Of a DNA stretch of 64,000 bases, positions 60,231 to 64,000 are shown one piece after another. A program made the position numbers and the translations under genes. The notes below the pieces were generated by a model that worked only from the letters and a program-made list of their open reading frames with translations, had not been told where the DNA came from and did no database searches. Numbering within the stretch: the stretch's first letter is position 1; every line of letters starts with the position of its first letter. Location: positions 1 to 64,000 of the forward strand of contig JAUYQP010000040.1 in NCBI GenBank assembly GCA_030697205.1. Direction: 5' to 3'. The stretch is from Mycobacteriales bacterium. GTDB taxonomy: Bacteria; Actinomycetota; Actinomycetes; Mycobacteriales; SCTD01.

Positions 60231-61547
60231 CTACCAGCTGCCGCCGCCACCCCCACCGCCACCGCCGCGCCTGCCGCCACCGCCCCAGCCACCGCCGCCC
60301 CCGAACCCGCCGAAGCCCGAGGACCGGCCGCCGCCCGACCGGGTGCTGCGCCGACCCCCGCCACCCCACCGGGGGCCGGAGATGCCGCCCCCGAAGCCGC
60401 CCCCGAAGCCGCCACCTGAGCCCCCGCCGGACCAGTCGTCGGCACGGTCCCGGCGCCGGCCGGACACACCACCCAGGACGCTGCCGATGAGGATCGACTG
60501 CCAGAAGGGCGTCGCGTACCACCCGGCCGGCACGACCTGCTCGCCGTGGTAGCCGCCCTCGAACCAGTGCGGCCGGCCCGGCTCGTAGCCCGGCGACCCG
60601 TCGTAGGACTGGTCGCCGACCTGCACGCTCGTCGGCTCGGCCAGCTGCGGCACCCTCCCGGTCGGGAGCGGCGGGACGTCCGGCCCGAGGTCGAGACCCA
60701 GGCGCTGCCGGGCGACGCGGGCCGCGGTGATCCCCTCGATCGCGGTACGACGCGCAGCCATCCACTCCGCCGGCGAGTCCGCCGTCGACATCAGCGCCCC
60801 GGTGGCGTTGTAGCGCTCCGCGGCGTCGGCGAGCGCCTGGCGCGCGACGTCGTCGTCACCCGCCGACAGCAGCGAGACGTCGCTGCCGAGCCGGCCGTAG
60901 AGCGACTCGACGTCGGCGCGCGAGTCCTCCTGCGCCTGCGCCCGACGGCGCCGCGACGTGACGAGCCAGAGCCCGCCGCCGAGCACGGCGATCGCGACGA
61001 GGACGAGCAGCACCCTCCCGCCACCCCCCGACGACCCGGACGACCCGCCGGACCCGCTCGACCCGCCGGAGCGGGCCTGGGCGTTGACCCGGTCGACGAC
61101 GTCCTCGACGAGCGCCGTCAGCGCCGTGGAGCTGAGCGTCCCCGAGGTCTGCGCCAGCGCGGCCTCCAGCGCCGCCCCCGCGTCGATGCCCCGCTCGCCC
61201 GCGTCACGGCCGTTGTCGGCGCGGAAGAACGGCTGGTCGGTGACGACGAGCACGACCGCGCTCGAGTCCGCCAGCGCGGTGCCGATCTCGACGACGAGCG
61301 CCGCGACGCCGCCCGAGCTGGTGGTGGCCTGCTCGGGCAGCACCGCGACGTAGAACGGCACGGCGGCTCGCCCGACCGCGTCGCGCAGGTCGCCCTCGTC
61401 GACCTCGAGATCAGCGGCCGGGTCGACGTAGACCGCGTCGCGCTCGAGCCCGGAGACGACCTGGTCCACCGAGCCCGCCGACGCGGGGACCGCGCCGAGC
61501 CCGAGCAGGAGAGGGACGAGCAGGAGCGCGACGAGCGGTCGTCTCAC
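60231..61547 (-). CDS. TPM-domain secreted/membrane protein with Gly-rich tail
   Basis: A 438-residue protein starting at GTG 61547. A signal peptide (RRPLVALLLVPLLLGLGAVP) precedes an extracellular TPM-like domain (about 25-180, with AVPFYVAVLPEQ). A Gly/Ser linker is followed by a membrane helix (GRVLLVLVAIAVLGGGLWLV), a cytoplasmic helical part (RRRRAQAQEDSRADVESLYG), and a long Gly/Arg/Trp-rich end (SGGGFGGGFGGG, GGGGGWGGGG). TPM proteins have been linked to membrane quality control. It is 7 bp downstream of the M43 protease gene and co-directional, so one operon is likely. Confidence 0.8.
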   Translation of the reverse strand: MRRPLVALLLVPLLLGLGAVPASAGSVDQVVSGLERDAVYVDPAADLEVDEGDLRDAVGRAAVPFYVAVLPEQATTSSGGVAALVVEIGTALADSSAVVLVVTDQPFFRADNGRDAGERGIDAGAALEAALAQTSGTLSSTALTALVEDVVDRVNAQARSGGSSGSGGSSGSSGGGGRVLLVLVAIAVLGGGLWLVTSRRRRAQAQEDSRADVESLYGRLGSDVSLLSAGDDDVARQALADAAERYNATGALMSTADSPAEWMAARRTAIEGITAARVARQRLGLDLGPDVPPLPTGRVPQLAEPTSVQVGDQSYDGSPGYEPGRPHWFEGGYHGEQVVPAGWYATPFWQSILIGSVLGGVSGRRRDRADDWSGGGSGGGFGGGFGGGISGPRWGGGGRRSTRSGGGRSSGFGGFGGGGGWGGGGRRGGGGGGGGGSW

Positions 61548-61554
61548 GCGCGGG

Positions 61555-62469
61555 TCAGCGCCCCGCGCGGTACTGCTGCCAGACCGCGTCCATGCGCAGG
61601 GACTGCCCGGGCGTGAAGGCGTACATGCAGTCGTCGTCGCTGTAGTCCATGAAGTTCTCGACCGGGTCGAGGCCGTTGTCCTTGCCGCAGGTGTCGCGAC
61701 CGGTTGGGCAGTCGAACGCCGGCGCCGCCTCCGCGGGTGTGTCGTCGACGCGGTCGCCGGTCGTCGAGCAACCGCCGCTGAAGGTGTGGTTGAGGCCGAG
61801 CCAGTGACCGACCTCGTGCGGGAGCGTGTCGCCCTCGTCGTAGGGCGCGGCGGAGCCACCCGGGATCGAGTCGTTGAGGACGACGACCCCGTCGCGGGTG
61901 TCGGTGCCCTTGCCGTTGCTCGGGAAGTAGGCGTAGCCGAGCAGGTTGGCGCCGAGCCCGGTCAGGTAGATGTTGAGGGTGTCGCGACCGCCCTTGCGCA
62001 GCGCGGCCTTGGCGTCGCGTTCGGCCTTCGTCGAGGGCTCGAAGGAGTACCACGCCGCGTTGATCGTGCGGGTGGTCCCGACGAGGTCGAAGACGAACGG
62101 CGTCTTCGCCGCGCCGCGACCGGTCGTGCCGGCGAAGCTCGCGTTGAGGACCGCCATCTGGGCGCGCACCTGGGTGTCGGTCAGCGCACCGTCGGCGACC
62201 CCCGGTCCCTTCTGGACGACGTGCACCCAGGTCGGCACCACGACCTTGCTGCTGGGCGTGAAGGCTGAGCCGCTCGAGAGCAGGTCCGTGGTGTCCGCGG
62301 TCAGCGCAGGCTCGGAGCCGTGGCCGCCCTTCTTCTGCCGGACCTCGAGCCCACCGGCCGGGACGGCGCACACCGGCTCGGTGGCGGCGGCGACCGGCAC
62401 GGCCGGCAGCAGCCCGAGGGTCAGTGCCGCGGCCCCCACGAGAGCGAGACGGGACGACAGGTGGACCAC
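61555..62469 (-). CDS. Secreted M43 (pappalysin/cytophagalysin-type) zinc protease
   Basis: A 304-residue preprotein starting at GTG 62469 behind GGAGG. A signal peptide (SRLALVGAAALTLGLLPAVP) is followed by the catalytic domain with LPHEVGHWLGLNHTFSGGC (HExxHxxGxxH) and downstream NFMDYSDDDCMYAFTPGQ, the M43 Met-turn region. Cysteines at CSTT, CPTG and DTCG could form disulfides. It belongs with the TPM gene in one unit. Confidence 0.92.
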   Translation of the reverse strand: MVHLSSRLALVGAAALTLGLLPAVPVAAATEPVCAVPAGGLEVRQKKGGHGSEPALTADTTDLLSSGSAFTPSSKVVVPTWVHVVQKGPGVADGALTDTQVRAQMAVLNASFAGTTGRGAAKTPFVFDLVGTTRTINAAWYSFEPSTKAERDAKAALRKGGRDTLNIYLTGLGANLLGYAYFPSNGKGTDTRDGVVVLNDSIPGGSAAPYDEGDTLPHEVGHWLGLNHTFSGGCSTTGDRVDDTPAEAAPAFDCPTGRDTCGKDNGLDPVENFMDYSDDDCMYAFTPGQSLRMDAVWQQYRAGR

Positions 62470-62533
62470 GGTGCCTCCGAGAGTGGTGGGCGTCCCTGCA
62501 CCGTAGGCGGCGGACCGGCGCCCGTCACCCCGC

Positions 62534-63376
62534 TCAGCCGGAGACGACGCCCGAACCGGTCGCCAGCGCAGCGATCTCGGCGTACTGCTCGGGGCTGGTG
62601 AGGTGGGCGCCGAGCGCGACGGTCTTGTTGCTGCCGTGGAAGTCGCTGGACCCGGTGGTGACGAGGCCGAGGTCGGCGGCGAGGCCGCGCAGGTGGGCGC
62701 GCTCGGCGTCGTCGTGGTCGACGTGGTCGACCTCGAGGCCGGTGAGGCCGGTCTCGGCCATCGCGGCGATCGTTGTGTCGGGGACGGTGCGGCCGCGCTT
62801 CGACGCCGCCGGGTGGGCGAAGACCGTCACGCCACCGGCGGTCGCGACGAGGTCGATGGCCTCGAGGACGTCGAGCTCGAGCTTGCCCGCCCAGTAGCGC
62901 CCGCGGGTCCCGATCCAATCGAGCCCGAAGGCCTCGTCGAGGTCCGCGACGACGCCGGCCTCGACCAGCGCCTGGCCCACATGGGGCCGACCGACGGTGC
63001 CGGCCGCGAGCGCTTGCACCTGGTCCCAGGACACGGGTACGCCGGCGGCGACCAGCTGCGCGACCATCCGCTCCGCGCGCCCGACCCGTGAGTCACGCAG
63101 CTCCGCGAGCCGTCCGGCGAGGACGGGCTCGTCGGGGTCGAAGAGGTAGGCGAGCAGATGCAGGCTGACGCCGCCGTAGATGCAGGACAGCTCGGCGCCG
63201 CGCACCAGCGCGAGCCCGTACGGCAGGGCGTCAGCGGCCTCGGCCCAGCCGGAGGTCGTGTCGTGGTCGGTGAGGGCCACGACGTCGAGCCCGACCTCGA
63301 CGGCGTGGCGGACCAGGTCGGCCGGCAGCGTCGTGCCGTCGCTCGCGGTCGAGTGGGCGTGCAGGTCGATCCTCAT
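62534..63376 (-). CDS. PHP-domain phosphoesterase (TrpH/RNase AM-like)
   Basis: A 280-residue protein with PHP motifs: RIDLHAHSTASDG (HxH), ALTDHDTTSGW (DHD), RGAELSC (E), VFAHPAASKRG (H) and TGSSDFHGSNK (D-x-H). It has no signal peptide. E. coli YciV/RNase AM in this group removes nucleotides from short RNAs. Substrate here is inferred from the family. The upstream lipoprotein gene is 10 bp away on the same strand. Confidence 0.9.
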   Translation of the reverse strand: MRIDLHAHSTASDGTTLPADLVRHAVEVGLDVVALTDHDTTSGWAEAADALPYGLALVRGAELSCIYGGVSLHLLAYLFDPDEPVLAGRLAELRDSRVGRAERMVAQLVAAGVPVSWDQVQALAAGTVGRPHVGQALVEAGVVADLDEAFGLDWIGTRGRYWAGKLELDVLEAIDLVATAGGVTVFAHPAASKRGRTVPDTTIAAMAETGLTGLEVDHVDHDDAERAHLRGLAADLGLVTTGSSDFHGSNKTVALGAHLTSPEQYAEIAALATGSGVVSG

Positions 63377-63386
63377 CCGCCGGACC

Positions 63387-63935
63387 CTACGGCGCGATCA
63401 CCCAGGTCTCGCCCCGGCTCTCCAGTCGCCCACCAGCGACGCGGACCTCGTCGCCGTCGACCGTCGCGACCCCGTCGCCGTGTGCGACCACCTGCGGGAT
63501 CCCGATGTCGCCGGTCGACACGAGGTCGTAGGACGCGGCGTACTGCACCAGTGCCTCCGGCTCCGTCCCGTTGGTGAGGTCGACCGCGATGACGGTCGGC
63601 TCCTTGCCGTTGCCCGTCGCCACGAGTCCCGTGACCCAGCGCTCAAGCTCGTCGGTGACGTCGTACTCCGTGAGGGTCCAGCCGGTGTCGTCGCGGGTGA
63701 CGACCCAGCGGCTGCTGCCGACCGTCGTGCAGGTCGCATCCTGGGCGAACTCCTCGCAAGCCGGGTCCTCCGTCTCCGGCCCCGGGTCCGCGGAGACCGG
63801 CGCCCGCAGCAGCGCACCGTCGGTCGACAGCACCGCACCGCTCGCCACGGTCGGGCTGGGCGCGCTGCCGGTCGGCTCGCCGTCACCGCCGCAGGCGGGC
63901 ATCAGGAGGAGCACTGCGAGCAGGAGCGGGCGCAT
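63387..63935 (-). CDS. Putative lipoprotein
   Basis: A 182-residue protein with a lipoprotein signal MRPLLLAVLLLMPACGG, the Cys following MPA being the lipidation site. The mature part is beta-rich and acidic, with one CEEFAQDATC pair (disulfide). ATG 63935 is favoured by GGTAGGTG upstream; GTG 63944 is possible. No family recognised. It is likely co-transcribed with the PHP gene. The last 56 bases of the window hold no further gene that I can see. Confidence 0.7.
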   Translation of the reverse strand: MRPLLLAVLLLMPACGGDGEPTGSAPSPTVASGAVLSTDGALLRAPVSADPGPETEDPACEEFAQDATCTTVGSSRWVVTRDDTGWTLTEYDVTDELERWVTGLVATGNGKEPTVIAVDLTNGTEPEALVQYAASYDLVSTGDIGIPQVVAHGDGVATVDGDEVRVAGGRLESRGETWVIAP

Positions 63936-64000
63936 GCGATGCACCTACCCGCTCGACAGCGCGGCTCACCCGGGTCGGACGTCGGGGCCATCAGCGCGAC

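Noticed and set aside
1-64000. tRNA, rRNA, insertion sequences, attachment sites or replication origin
   Set aside because: I looked for cloverleaf ends, transposase motifs, DnaA-box clusters and direct-repeat borders by eye and saw none; a dedicated tRNA and IS search would be decisive.

Overview
The window is very GC-rich, gene-dense DNA with frequent GTG starts and four-base start/stop overlaps. It carries WhiB7, a mycoredoxin, an AdnA/AdnB pair, an ANTAR regulator, DUF3107, CsbD and a sortase-type LPxTG protein, which together indicate a Gram-positive actinobacterium (class Actinomycetes). I cannot fix the genus from the sequence. The backbone AarF kinase - whiB7 - uvrD2 - mrx1 - nudC - adnB/adnA - alkyltransferase-like - moeZ - DUF3152 - TetR - DUF3107 - ferritin-like - DEAD helicase matches, from memory, the order of the M. 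tuberculosis Rv3197-Rv3211 region. This is therefore mainly a conserved chromosomal locus with insertions, not a mobile island. I see no tRNA, rRNA, CRISPR array, insertion sequence or prophage.

Layout. 1-6.8 kb: the Trp-rich repeat tail of a truncated protein, a membrane sensor histidine kinase, a DUF5679 zinc ribbon, a degenerate ThiF/E1-like protein and an AarF kinase, then two small reverse-strand genes. 6.8-12.5 kb: a secreted LVIVD beta-propeller protein, a relic of an ACC-deaminase-like gene, a PAS-GGDEF-EAL protein with a recombinase-like C-terminus, and a phosphoesterase whose motif order looks permuted. 12.5-13.8 kb: whiB7 with a readable leader (WhiB7-type promoter, upstream ORF, intrinsic attenuator) and a small basic gene immediately downstream. 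13.8-22.3 kb: uvrD2, mrx1, a GAF-ANTAR regulator, a degenerate P-loop protein, DUF1206, and an M16-M16-nudC operon joined by GTGA overlaps. 22.4-29.4 kb: Uma2-type nuclease, AidB-like dehydrogenase, methyltransferase, hydrolase, flavin reductase, an EEP-family enzyme, a simple-repeat tract and a secreted subtilase.

29.4-39.7 kb: the AdnB/AdnA helicase-nuclease pair, a secreted trypsin-like protease, an alkyltransferase-like protein, MoeZ, a DUF3152 metzincin-like protein and CsbD. 39.8-47.6 kb: a large coiled-coil protein, an S51 peptidase-like protein, a hypothetical protein, a non-homologous end-joining (NHEJ) set of Ku facing separate ligase and polymerase genes, DUF421 and a membrane protein. 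47.7-55.1 kb: DUF6158, TetR, DUF3107, an LPxTG-anchored M6 metalloprotease, a ferritin-like protein and a DEAD-box helicase with an apparent CTG start. 55.1-64 kb: a zinc-rich protein, phosphodiesterase, hydrolase, monooxygenase, DUF2236, tandem GNAT, an Fe-S RecB-like nuclease, a TPM-domain protein, a secreted M43 protease, a PHP phosphoesterase and a lipoprotein.

Two themes stand out. The first is DNA repair and stress defence (UvrD2, AdnAB, Ku/ligase/polymerase, alkyltransferase-like protein, AidB-like, mycoredoxin, WhiB7). The second is secreted or cell-wall proteases (S8, S1, M6, M43, DUF3152). Several transcription units end in strong GC-rich hairpins, three of which share one core. I find no clear multi-gene novel system. 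The best leads are the whiB7 leader and its downstream small gene, the permuted phosphoesterase, and the EAL protein with a recombinase-like tail.
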